Below, piece after piece: positions 1 to 5,457 of a stretch of 6,584 bases of DNA. Origin of the DNA: Candidatus Thorarchaeota archaeon (GTDB lineage Archaea > Asgardarchaeota > Thorarchaeia > Thorarchaeales > Thorarchaeaceae); contig JAEOUL010000051.1 in assembly GCA_016839345.1 (NCBI GenBank), positions 1 to 6,584 on the forward strand. The letters run 5' to 3'. The number at the start of each line of letters is the position of its first letter. The stretch's first letter is position 1. A program made the translations under genes and the position numbers. The notes under the pieces were generated by a model. That model ran no database searches, was not told where the DNA came from, and saw only the letters and a list, made by a program, of their open reading frames with translations.

Positions 1-554
1 ACTCCAAGTTGAAGGAGGACACTTCCCACAGACCAGCAGAGTGCTGTTAGGAGTGCAAGTACAATCCCTAATTTATCGAAATTGTTTTGCAATTCATTAC
101 TATTGTTTGATGCCTGTTCTCGAGAAATCAGAATTACGCCCAATACTGCAAGTAGTATTCCTATGAATCGTGTAGCAATAATTTCTTCCTGGACGACAAA
201 AATTGCAATTACATATGTAGCAATTGGGTATGTCGTGGCGATTGGGAATGCGTAAGACACTCCTATTCGTTCCTGTGAAGTCAGGAAAGCCAGGTCTCCG
301 AAAACTAGACCAATAGTAACGGAAGCAGCTAGAAAAACAAATGATTCGAATGTTAGATAGAATGGTGTAGATCTAAATGGAATCACTACTAATAGACTCA
401 TTACTACAAGAGATATCCATAATTTCAGAGTTGATATGGCAAGTGGAGTTGCTTCTTTACTCTGAGACTTATACATATTTGTCGCCACTGCCCAAAAAAG
501 AGCAGCTGTTAGACTAATTGCACTTCCAATTAATAGATCTAAAGAAATCTGCAT
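1..554 (-). CDS. EamA/DMT-family transporter, N-terminal part (cut by window edge)
   Basis: Reading the minus strand from an ATG at 554 gives 184 residues without a stop up to the window edge, so the C-terminal part lies outside. The protein is strongly hydrophobic, with about five membrane segments in residues 6-145 and a sixth beginning near residue 162. This matches the ten-helix DMT (drug/metabolite transporter) plan of two EamA repeats, about 300 aa in full. Typical signs are A-L-F-W-A-V at 18-23, echoed by A-L-C-W-S-V at 171-176 where repeat two begins, the segment G-L-V-F-G-D-L-A-F at 82-90, and G-I-L-L-A-V-L-G-V at 132-140 at the end of repeat one. The role is export or import of a small metabolite at the cell membrane; the substrate cannot be read from the sequence. 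An ATG four codons upstream (566) is followed two codons later by TAG, so 554 is the first usable ATG. Family assignment is confident, specificity is not. Confidence 0.88.
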   Translation of the reverse strand, partial: MQISLDLLIGSAISLTAALFWAVATNMYKSQSKEATPLAISTLKLWISLVVMSLLVVIPFRSTPFYLTFESFVFLAASVTIGLVFGDLAFLTSQERIGVSYAFPIATTYPIATYVIAIFVVQEEIIATRFIGILLAVLGVILISREQASNNSNELQNNFDKLGIVLALLTALCWSVGSVLLQLG

Positions 555-576
555 ATGCTAGTGCATTACATAGTGA

Positions 577-583
577 GTATAAC
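577..583 (-). promoter_or_regulatory. Candidate TATA box for the EamA transporter
   Basis: The minus strand reads GTTATAC here, inside an AT-rich stretch. Its centre is about 26 nt before the ATG at 554, the usual distance from an archaeal TATA box to the transcription start. This would give a leaderless or nearly leaderless mRNA, and indeed no Shine-Dalgarno-like sequence precedes the ATG. Assignment is by position only. Confidence 0.45.
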
Positions 584-637
584 TAAAACATTCCTGAATT
601 GGCACAATTTTTTGAAATAATGAATTACTCGTCTAAC

Positions 638-659
638 TCGAAAGGATTTGGATTTTCGA
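638..659 (-). terminator. Weak inverted repeat downstream of the Cys-rich membrane protein gene
   Basis: TCGAAA at 638-643 and TTTCGA at 654-659 form a 6-bp perfect stem with a 10-nt loop, starting 4 nt after the stop codon of the membrane protein gene. No convincing U-run follows on the minus strand, so a terminator role is only a possibility. The remainder of the 555-663 gap holds the transporter's promoter. Confidence 0.2.
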
Positions 660-663
660 AACA

Positions 664-1296
664 TCAGTAAATCTTTCCATCTCTGAGGTCTTCGAGGAAT
701 TTTCTTTTATTTTCCTCATCTACACAATTCAAGACACAACCAAAGTTTGGACAGTGCGAACAACTCCAATGTCGAAGAGTGACGAAGAAAGAAACTACAA
801 TTACTAGTTGGATTAGAACCATCTCCCATCTATCAAGGAAATATACAATTGGAAAGAGTAGGAAGAAACTGGTAAATCCTAGGAAAGTCATCTGCCCTGC
901 ACGACTGATATGACCTGGTTTGTATTTGAATACTTTAGGACTTCCCCAGTTTGCTAGACAGTAAAACCTTCCCTCGTTCCCATGGTCTCTTCCTGAGTGT
1001 TCATAGCACGGGCAATGTCGACAAAGGACATACCACTCAAGCCCTCCTGCAAAAAATATCATGCTAATGATGAGGTATACTGGGAACATCAGCACGCCTT
1101 CAGAGAGAATCAACGGACCAAGTCCTAGAAATGTGCCCAAATCGAAACTCCATCCAAAGTAACTGATACTTGATGTTGCCATTCCTGCAAATGCTATAAT
1201 GAATGGAGCAAAACCAAGAGTTGCAAACCATCTAGCATCGTGGAAGTGATATCTAGCAACAACGCCATGGAAGGTTTTCTGAATCTCATCACTCAT
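664..1296 (-). CDS. Cysteine-rich multi-pass membrane protein of unknown function
   Basis: I do not recognise a named family for this 210-aa protein. It has about four to five hydrophobic segments: roughly 23-46, 52-66, 68-91, 137-154 and 157-174. Eight cysteines lie in hydrophilic parts just beyond membrane segments: C92, C95, C97 and C113 in the central loop, and C179, C182, C187 and C191 after the last helix. Both groups contain C-x-H-C-P (92-96 and 179-183), which suggests two similar metal- or cofactor-binding sites, or disulfides, near the same face of the membrane. Between them lies a conserved-looking stretch N-W-G-S-P-K at 116-121. The C-terminus is charged and probably cytoplasmic. 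ATG at 1296 is chosen because a good ribosome binding site (AGGTGGAGAT, 1312-1303) lies 6 nt upstream. It is a separate transcription unit or the second gene after the methyltransferase at 1444-2178, 147 bp away. Confidence 0.8.
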   Translation of the reverse strand: MSDEIQKTFHGVVARYHFHDARWFATLGFAPFIIAFAGMATSSISYFGWSFDLGTFLGLGPLILSEGVLMFPVYLIISMIFFAGGLEWYVLCRHCPCYEHSGRDHGNEGRFYCLANWGSPKVFKYKPGHISRAGQMTFLGFTSFFLLFPIVYFLDRWEMVLIQLVIVVSFFVTLRHWSCSHCPNFGCVLNCVDEENKRKFLEDLRDGKIY

Positions 1297-1302
1297 TTCT
1301 AT

Positions 1303-1312
1303 ATCTCCACCT
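1303..1312 (-). promoter_or_regulatory. Ribosome binding site of the Cys-rich membrane protein gene
   Basis: The minus strand reads AGGTGGAGAT, close to the archaeal anti-Shine-Dalgarno complement GGAGGTGAT, and ends 6 nt before the ATG at 1296. It is the clearest Shine-Dalgarno site in the window and fixes this start. A TATA-like CTTAAAT lies further upstream at 1353-1347, about 24-28 nt before a start site near 1325. Confidence 0.6.
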
Positions 1313-1424
1313 GGAAACGAGTTAAAATGCCATCAAATTATCTCAGATTTAAGTAATCTTGGTTAAGGCATTCTAAGATGCTTCAGAAGATAGATTGAGC
1401 ACCACATCAAATTTCCTCACTTGA

Positions 1425-1448
1425 TTTGAACCATAAGCGTGGTTCAAA
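1425..1448 (-). repeat. Perfect 9-bp inverted repeat over the methyltransferase stop codon
   Basis: TTTGAACCA (1425-1433) and TGGTTCAAA (1440-1448) are perfect reverse complements separated by the 6-nt loop TAAGCG. With one bulged base the stem can gain two more pairs. The right arm includes the stop codon of the methyltransferase gene (1444-1446), so the hairpin would form at the 3' end of its mRNA. It could be a terminator, an mRNA-stabilising 3' end or a processing site; no U-run directly follows. A shorter overlapping repeat, TCAAAT at 1407-1412 with ATTTGA at 1424-1429, could form an alternative stem. Confidence 0.6.
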
Positions 1449-2178
1449 ATCTCTTCTTCAACACCCCAACATTGTACTGTTCGAGAGGTCTTCGATAAGA
1501 AGGTCCACCAATTATACTCTCTAGATACCAACCAGATTCCTCCGCAAGCTCCGACATCAAATCCTTTCCACAGAGAAGAAGATACCACCACTCATCAACT
1601 TCTCCCTTGTACTTGTTTCTTAGTTTAACGAGTCCTGGTGGGTTCCCTTCTGCTCTATTCTTTGCGTGATATGCTAGGTGCATTTCGTTATCAGTCGCTA
1701 GTGGATCTAATGACCCTGCGAGGACTACTGCATCATCGGTAGTAATCCGATGAAATCCCTTGAGCATTCTGACTACACCCTCAGGGTGACCCATGATACC
1801 AAAGTTGTTACCAAAGAGTACGACAGTCCTGAAGTCCGATCGATCAAGATGAATATTGTCAGCAGACATGACATAGACATTCTTGTGTCCCCGTTTATGA
1901 CACATATCCACAGCCAAGGGTGACAAGTCTATGCCATAATACTCTAGACTCTTTCTCCTCACATAATCGCCCACACGCGCTACTCCACATCCCACATCTA
2001 AGACAGGACCCTTGATGTATTTCATTGCTACCTTCTCAGACTCGTTCCATTCCTCAAACGTTTTGACATATGCTTCTCCGGATGAATGTCGAATGAAACC
2101 ATCATCTCTCTCAATGATGTAACTGGAGTCCTTCCCTTCAACCGCGTCGCGCATAATTCTACCAAACGTGTCAGTCAT
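1444..2178 (-). CDS. Class I SAM-dependent methyltransferase
   Basis: This soluble protein of 244 aa has the Rossmann-type methyltransferase fold. Counting from the ATG at 2178, the SAM-binding motif I, V-L-D-V-G-C-G, lies at residues 59-65. The acidic end of strand 2 (Y-G-I-D) lies at 81-84, followed by L-S-P-L-A. The motif III region S-A-D-N-I is at 105-109 and the post-strand-4 segment V-L-F-G-N-N-F-G at 120-127. The N-terminal block (G-R-I-M-R-D, then I-I-E-R-D-D-G-F-I) is typical of a methyltransferase group common in archaeal genomes whose substrates are mostly unknown. The C-terminal half, with W-W-Y-L-L, is probably the substrate-binding part; small molecule, protein and RNA substrates all remain possible. 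ATG 2178 is preferred; a TTG at 2196 would add six residues, and an in-frame stop lies six codons before that. It is divergent from the membrane methyltransferase at 2266. Confidence 0.9.
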   Translation of the reverse strand: MTDTFGRIMRDAVEGKDSSYIIERDDGFIRHSSGEAYVKTFEEWNESEKVAMKYIKGPVLDVGCGVARVGDYVRRKSLEYYGIDLSPLAVDMCHKRGHKNVYVMSADNIHLDRSDFRTVVLFGNNFGIMGHPEGVVRMLKGFHRITTDDAVVLAGSLDPLATDNEMHLAYHAKNRAEGNPPGLVKLRNKYKGEVDEWWYLLLCGKDLMSELAEESGWYLESIIGGPSYRRPLEQYNVGVLKKRF

Positions 2179-2239
2179 AGATTTTCTAGATACCAACCTA
2201 CAGCAAAAATCCTACTATGACCCTCTCATTGCGTTCCAG

Positions 2240-2247
2240 TATATTCA
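2240..2247. promoter_or_regulatory. Shared divergent promoter region with TATA-like box
   Basis: The sequence TATATTCA on the plus strand reads TGAATATA on the minus strand, so it can serve as a TATA-like element in either direction. On the plus strand its centre is about 23-26 nt before the GTG at 2266, predicting a leaderless transcript. On the minus strand it predicts a start near 2217 and a 20-40 nt leader for the soluble methyltransferase. Whether one box serves both genes cannot be decided; GATAAAAG at 2251-2258 is another AT-rich candidate. Confidence 0.35.
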
Positions 2248-2265
2248 AATGATAAAAGATGAGCT

Positions 2266-2913
2266 GTGCCTGCTGTGTGTGGAGTGACATTAGCGTGGCT
2301 TAATTTGATTATACTCATATTCTCAACCATATTATGCTGGTACTTCTACATCCAAAGTGCTATGCCGACAACTAGGGCGGAAATTCATGGCGATAAGGCT
2401 TGGAATGATTGTAGAAAATATCGAATGATTGCAGGGTTCCTTATGGCTATCCTATTGGTCAATATGATTCTGTGGTATTGGATTCCTGTTCCGGAGTTGG
2501 ATTGGATTATGCATCCGAATCCTATGATACCACAAATCATTGGAACAGTGGTATCAATCCCCTTTACGATAATCTTAGTGAAGGCTCTGAAAGATGCTGG
2601 AAGGGAAACATTTGAACCAATACACGAAACGCTACTTTATGGAAGTATTTACAAGTAAATTCGTCATCCCCAGCTTCTAGGAAGGACACTGCTCACACTT
2701 GTTCTTACAATGTTGCTAAACTCGCTGTTTCTCTTCATTTTTGCCTGCATATTTCTTGGCTTATTTGTGCCAACAATAATCTATTTAGAAGAGAAGGATT
2801 TGATCAAGAGATTTGGAGATTCGTATATTCAATACAGAGCATGTACAGGAGCAGTATTTCCAAAGATTCGCAGAAAAAAGAATGAATTGAGTACGTTTAC
2901 TCGGTTCACCTAG
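2266..2913 (+). pseudogene. Isoprenylcysteine/phospholipid methyltransferase-like membrane protein, interrupted by in-frame TAA
   Basis: One reading frame from GTG 2266 to TAG 2911-2913 encodes a 215-codon membrane methyltransferase, broken only by TAA at 2656-2658 (codon 131). The parts before and after are in the same frame, and together they make a complete protein. There are hydrophobic segments near 8-30, 53-72, 87-106 and 142-170, then the signature E-E-K-D-L followed by F-G-D-S-Y-I-Q-Y-R at 184-192. Around the stop the frame reads Y-K-stop-I-R-H-P-Q-L-L-G. The family motif there is Y-x-Y-(V/I)-R-H-P, so the stop replaces the expected tyrosine and is one base away from TAT or TAC. Intact members are SAM-dependent and methylate a prenylcysteine carboxylate, a phospholipid headgroup or another membrane substrate; the substrate here is unknown. 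No other lesion is visible, so the break is recent, a sequencing or assembly error, or read through. A stop lies directly before the start (TGA 2260-2262). A restart at ATG 2710 would make only a 67-aa fragment without R-H-P. Confidence 0.85.
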
Positions 2914-2918
2914 AGCTC

Positions 2919-3869
2919 CTAGCTTCTCCTACCTAAAAAGAGTTCATTCTGAGAGCTGAATCCCGTTTCTTCGAGTAGTGCTCTTGCTCTTTTCTGTCGT
3001 GGATCCGGAAAAGTCATTCCTGGAAATAGAACAAATGGTTCTATTGTTGTAATCAATCCAGACTCTTTGGCTTTCCTGATAACTGCATCTACTTCCTCAA
3101 CATGATTGACAGAGAAATGGAAGAACAGTGTTGGTTCTCTGGCTGACACACATTCGCCAAGCCGAAGGGATGCGAACTCTTCCTGCAACCATTCAAGCAC
3201 AATTTCCTTGTTTGTTTCTCCCACATTCCATTGAATCTTGGCCAACACTTCCATACTTCCCTCTTTCATATCATCCGATGTTCTGATTGTGAATAGAACA
3301 GTTTCGCTTGCTGTCATTTGTTCAATTATTCTCTTGATATCATTGGACTCAAATCCTGTTTCTTTGGCAATATTACTGACTGATTTTAGAGGATCATCAA
3401 GTAGGCATCTCAAGATCTTGCGATGAGAACTTTGGAGGTCAATCTTACCGCCCCAGTAATTCAAGAATCGAGAGTGCAATTCGACTTCTTTGATATTAGG
3501 AAGTCTTCCTAGATGCATGGTAAACGCTGACAATTCTTCCTGGTCGAAGTAAACTCCAAACACAATATATCGCCCATCAAGAAGTCTCGAAACTTTATGC
3601 ACTGATTGATTGCCTCGCAGGTGCTCAAGAAGTCTGTCCTCTATCTGGTCTGTCGCGAATTCGAGAATTGCAATAACCCTGTCTTCATTTGTTATTTGCG
3701 GACTAAGAATTACGACGAACTTCTCAATGATGCCAGATGTTACAAACCTGTCGACTCGTTTCATCACTTCGTTTGCAGATATTCCAGATAAACTCGCTAA
3801 TTCCTGGAAACCGATTCTGCAATTTACTCTTAGTCTATCAATGATCAGTTTGTCGACCGAGTCTATCAT
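2919..3869 (-). CDS. Lrp/AsnC-type transcription regulator with doubled HTH-sensor architecture
   Basis: From ATG 3869 the protein has 316 aa, twice the roughly 150-165 aa of a normal Lrp/AsnC protein. Residues 2-50 form the first winged helix-turn-helix, beginning M-I-D-S-V-D-K-L-I-I-D and with recognition region S-G-I-S-A-N-E-V. Residues 63-135 look like the first ligand-sensing RAM-type domain (L-L-D-G-R-Y-I-V-F-G-V, then L-P-N-I-K-E-V). A second helix-turn-helix follows at about 143-190 (H-R-K-I-L-R-C-L-L-D-D, A-K-E-T-G-F-E-S-N-D-I), and a second sensor-like domain at 207-280. The protein therefore resembles a fused dimer that binds DNA and senses a small molecule such as an amino acid; the ligand is unknown. 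ATG 3869 is preferred because it puts the first HTH at the family's usual position. ATG 3914 would add 15 residues rich in basic and aromatic residues. A TATA-like box at 3954-3962 fits either start. It ends 5 bp from the convergent methyltransferase gene. Confidence 0.88.
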   Translation of the reverse strand: MIDSVDKLIIDRLRVNCRIGFQELASLSGISANEVMKRVDRFVTSGIIEKFVVILSPQITNEDRVIAILEFATDQIEDRLLEHLRGNQSVHKVSRLLDGRYIVFGVYFDQEELSAFTMHLGRLPNIKEVELHSRFLNYWGGKIDLQSSHRKILRCLLDDPLKSVSNIAKETGFESNDIKRIIEQMTASETVLFTIRTSDDMKEGSMEVLAKIQWNVGETNKEIVLEWLQEEFASLRLGECVSAREPTLFFHFSVNHVEEVDAVIRKAKESGLITTIEPFVLFPGMTFPDPRQKRARALLEETGFSSQNELFLGRRS

Positions 3870-3953
3870 TTTGAAGCTTCCATATTTTCTGGATGTTCGA
3901 TGCCAATGGTTCATGATATTAGTTAGATAAGAAAGTAGCGAAGATTTTGATGC

Positions 3954-3962
3954 ATTATAATC
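3954..3962 (-). promoter_or_regulatory. Candidate TATA box of the Lrp-like regulator gene
   Basis: The minus strand reads GATTATAAT here. A transcript start about 26 nt downstream falls near 3932, which leaves an 18-nt leader to ATG 3914 or about 63 nt to ATG 3869. A weak Shine-Dalgarno-like GGAAG (3881-3877) precedes ATG 3869 by 7 nt; none precedes ATG 3914. Confidence 0.45.
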
Positions 3963-3976
3963 CTCCCAAGAGATTA

Positions 3977-3991
3977 TTTAAGTCACTTAAA
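3977..3991. promoter_or_regulatory. Perfect 15-bp palindrome, candidate operator of the Lrp-like regulator
   Basis: TTTAAGT-C-ACTTAAA is a perfect inverted repeat of two 7-bp arms around one central base. It lies in the 157-bp gap between the divergent regulator and SCP2 genes. Length, symmetry and AT-richness fit the sites bound by Lrp/AsnC proteins, which often regulate themselves and a neighbour. Its left arm overlaps the TATA-like ATTATTTAAG of the SCP2 gene, so binding could block that promoter. For the regulator gene the palindrome lies just upstream of the TATA box (3954-3962). The operator role is inferred; the palindrome itself is seen directly. Confidence 0.6.
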
Positions 3992-4012
3992 CAATCGCTA
4001 TTTCTTGAATTA

Positions 4013-4020
4013 GGGAGCTG
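4013..4020 (+). promoter_or_regulatory. Ribosome binding site of the SCP2 gene
   Basis: GGGAGCTG ends 6 nt before the TTG at 4027 and supports that unusual start codon. No ATG or GTG gives a full-length SCP2 domain in this frame. The TATA-like stretch near 3974-3981 would place the transcript start near 4003, giving a short leader that includes this site. Confidence 0.5.
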
Positions 4021-4026
4021 AATCAA

Positions 4027-4365
4027 TTGCCAGCCACACAAGAACTAATCGAATCACTAGAGAAGATGGTTGGGAATATTGAGCTTCCGAAGAATAAGAA
4101 ACGATTTGCCAAATACAATAAAACTCTCCAGTTCGAATTCACAGACAATGAGGAAGCTGTCTGTCATATTATCTTCAATGAAGGAAAGGCTACGATTGTC
4201 GAAGGCGTCGATGAAACTGCTGAGTTGATTATTACCACATCGACTGAAACCATTATAGCTGTTATCAATGGAACTCTTAGTCCCACCCGTGCGTTCATGG
4301 CAGGGAAGATAAAGGCAAAGGGGCCTCCGAATGACCTGATGAAGCTTCAAGCCTTAATGAAGTGA
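4027..4365 (+). CDS. SCP2 sterol-carrier-type lipid-binding protein
   Basis: This 112-aa soluble protein consists of one SCP2 domain and has no signal peptide. An N-terminal helix (residues 4-16) is followed by beta strands: L-Q-F-E-F at 34-38, V-C-H-I-I-F at 45-50, K-A-T-I-V-E at 54-59 and A-E-L-I-I-T at 65-70. The helical part T-E-T-I-I-A-V-I-N-G at 73-82 and the family hallmark S-P-T-R-A-F-M-A-G-K-I-K-A-K-G at 85-99 come next, then the final helix D-L-M-K-L-Q-A-L-M at 103-111. SCP2 domains form a hydrophobic tunnel that holds fatty acyl chains, acyl-CoA or isoprenoid-type lipids. In an archaeon the natural ligand is unknown and need not be a sterol. It starts with TTG, preceded by GGGAG. 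Transcription is divergent from the Lrp-like regulator, with a palindrome over its promoter, so ligand-controlled repression is plausible. Its stop is 3 bp from the convergent aminopeptidase gene. Confidence 0.88.
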   Translation: MPATQELIESLEKMVGNIELPKNKKRFAKYNKTLQFEFTDNEEAVCHIIFNEGKATIVEGVDETAELIITTSTETIIAVINGTLSPTRAFMAGKIKAKGPPNDLMKLQALMK

Positions 4366-4368
4366 CAG

Positions 4369-5433
4369 TTACTTTTCATAGAAATACTTGCCCTTGGAAT
4401 AGATAACCTCATCACCAGCGGTTATCACCCCATCCTTCATGGTCTTGATCATGTCGACATGTACTGCAGAATCATTTGTCCCATTGCATTCATCGTAAGC
4501 GAGACCAAGTGCACAGTGAATCGTGTCCCCAATTTTTTCATCGAATAGCATATTCAACGTGTATTGCTTAATACCTCGATTAGTGCCAATAGCCATCTCA
4601 CCAAGCTTCCGCGAACCCTCATCTACCTCGATAATCTCCTTTAGGGTTGATTCCGCCTTCTCGGCTGAGAAGTCTACGACTTCGCCTTTCTCGAATGAGA
4701 GCCGAACTCCTTCTATGAGCTTACCCTGTTGAAGGAATGGTATGTCAAAATAGATTTTGCCTTCCACGGTATCCTCAACGGGTGCTGTAAAGACCTCTCC
4801 ACTTGGCATGTTGTGTTTACCATCTGAGGCTATCCATATGCGACCCTCTGTTGAAGCATAGAGATCTGTTTCTGGACCAGTAAATCGGATATCTTTGTGA
4901 CATTCAAGATGTTCTTTCATCTCATACATGAGCTTGCTTTCTTCCTTCCAATCAAGCAGTGTCGCTCCATATACGAACTCCTGGTATTCGTTCAAACTCA
5001 TATTTGCTTGCTGAGCCAAGGCTGCTGTGGGATGTACAGTCAGACACCACCTTTTAGATAGATAGAGTTCTTGTATTTTTTTCATAGCAACATCGCGTTT
5101 AATCACTTTTTTCGGATCAACATTGGCTAATGCCTTTGTGTTTGCTGGCGATCTCAGTGCAATAAGGACGTCAAGCTTCTCTACAAACACCTCAAGGTGA
5201 TCAGGGGCTGTCTTGATAGTATCATCATCTGCCCCGTCAAAGAATGCCCTGTCCATTTCCTCTGTGCTCATCAGAGTGATGGGAGTAGCTCCCTTCTCTG
5301 CTATCTTCTTGTAAAGAGCCACAACAAGTTCGTGAGCTTCAGGGGTTGCCCGAATTCCAACTCTGTCACCTCTTCTGACCTCAGTGCTCCACTCGACAAG
5401 GATTTTCGCATGTTCAACAATTCTTGGGTCCAT
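4369..5433 (-). CDS. M29-family metallo-aminopeptidase, downstream copy of a tandem pair
   Basis: This 354-aa protein belongs to peptidase family M29 (thermophilic aminopeptidase, AmpS/AmpT/PepS type), which removes N-terminal residues from peptides in the cytoplasm using two bound metal ions. The known metal ligands are all present: E213 in S-G-E-V-F, E279 in L-G-E-M-A, H306 in T-I-H-C-A-L-G, and H325 and D327 in V-H-V-D. It is somewhat shorter than the bacterial members of about 410 aa. ATG 5433 is used; the preceding TTG would add one residue. A site reading GAGATGAT about 8 nt upstream fits a ribosome binding site. The gene lies 24 bp behind its paralogue, so they should share a transcript. 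By hand count the two are identical at about 250 of 354 positions and align without gaps. Most differences fall in the N-terminal 130 residues, which suggests different peptide preference or assembly. Confidence 0.92.
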   Translation of the reverse strand: MDPRIVEHAKILVEWSTEVRRGDRVGIRATPEAHELVVALYKKIAEKGATPITLMSTEEMDRAFFDGADDDTIKTAPDHLEVFVEKLDVLIALRSPANTKALANVDPKKVIKRDVAMKKIQELYLSKRWCLTVHPTAALAQQANMSLNEYQEFVYGATLLDWKEESKLMYEMKEHLECHKDIRFTGPETDLYASTEGRIWIASDGKHNMPSGEVFTAPVEDTVEGKIYFDIPFLQQGKLIEGVRLSFEKGEVVDFSAEKAESTLKEIIEVDEGSRKLGEMAIGTNRGIKQYTLNMLFDEKIGDTIHCALGLAYDECNGTNDSAVHVDMIKTMKDGVITAGDEVIYSKGKYFYEK

Positions 5434-5457
5434 CAATTATCATCTCTTTTCTTGTCA

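Noticed and set aside
1345..1359. AGATT-TAAGT-AATCT inverted repeat containing the same heptamer TTTAAGT as the operator candidate
   Set aside because: Only a 5-bp stem and a single half-site in AT-rich intergenic DNA; easily due to chance, and the second operator arm is missing.
1373..1591. 72-codon open frame overlapping the methyltransferase gene end
   Set aside because: Same-strand alternative frame across the C-terminal part of a well-supported gene; no family features or ribosome binding site.
2710..2913. Separate small gene after the TAA, beginning at ATG 2710
   Set aside because: It is in frame with the preceding segment, continues the same methyltransferase fold, has no ribosome binding site, and the codons between 2659 and 2709 encode the family's R-H-P motif. 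It is the C-terminal part of the interrupted gene.
3610..3930. 106-codon open frame on the plus strand over the regulator
   Set aside because: Antisense to the conserved first HTH and sensor domain, with Ser/Leu/Ile-rich composition typical of a shadow frame.
4057..4350. 97-codon open frame on the minus strand over the SCP2 gene
   Set aside because: The plus-strand frame encodes a recognisable SCP2 domain with a ribosome binding site; the opposite frame has no recognisable features.
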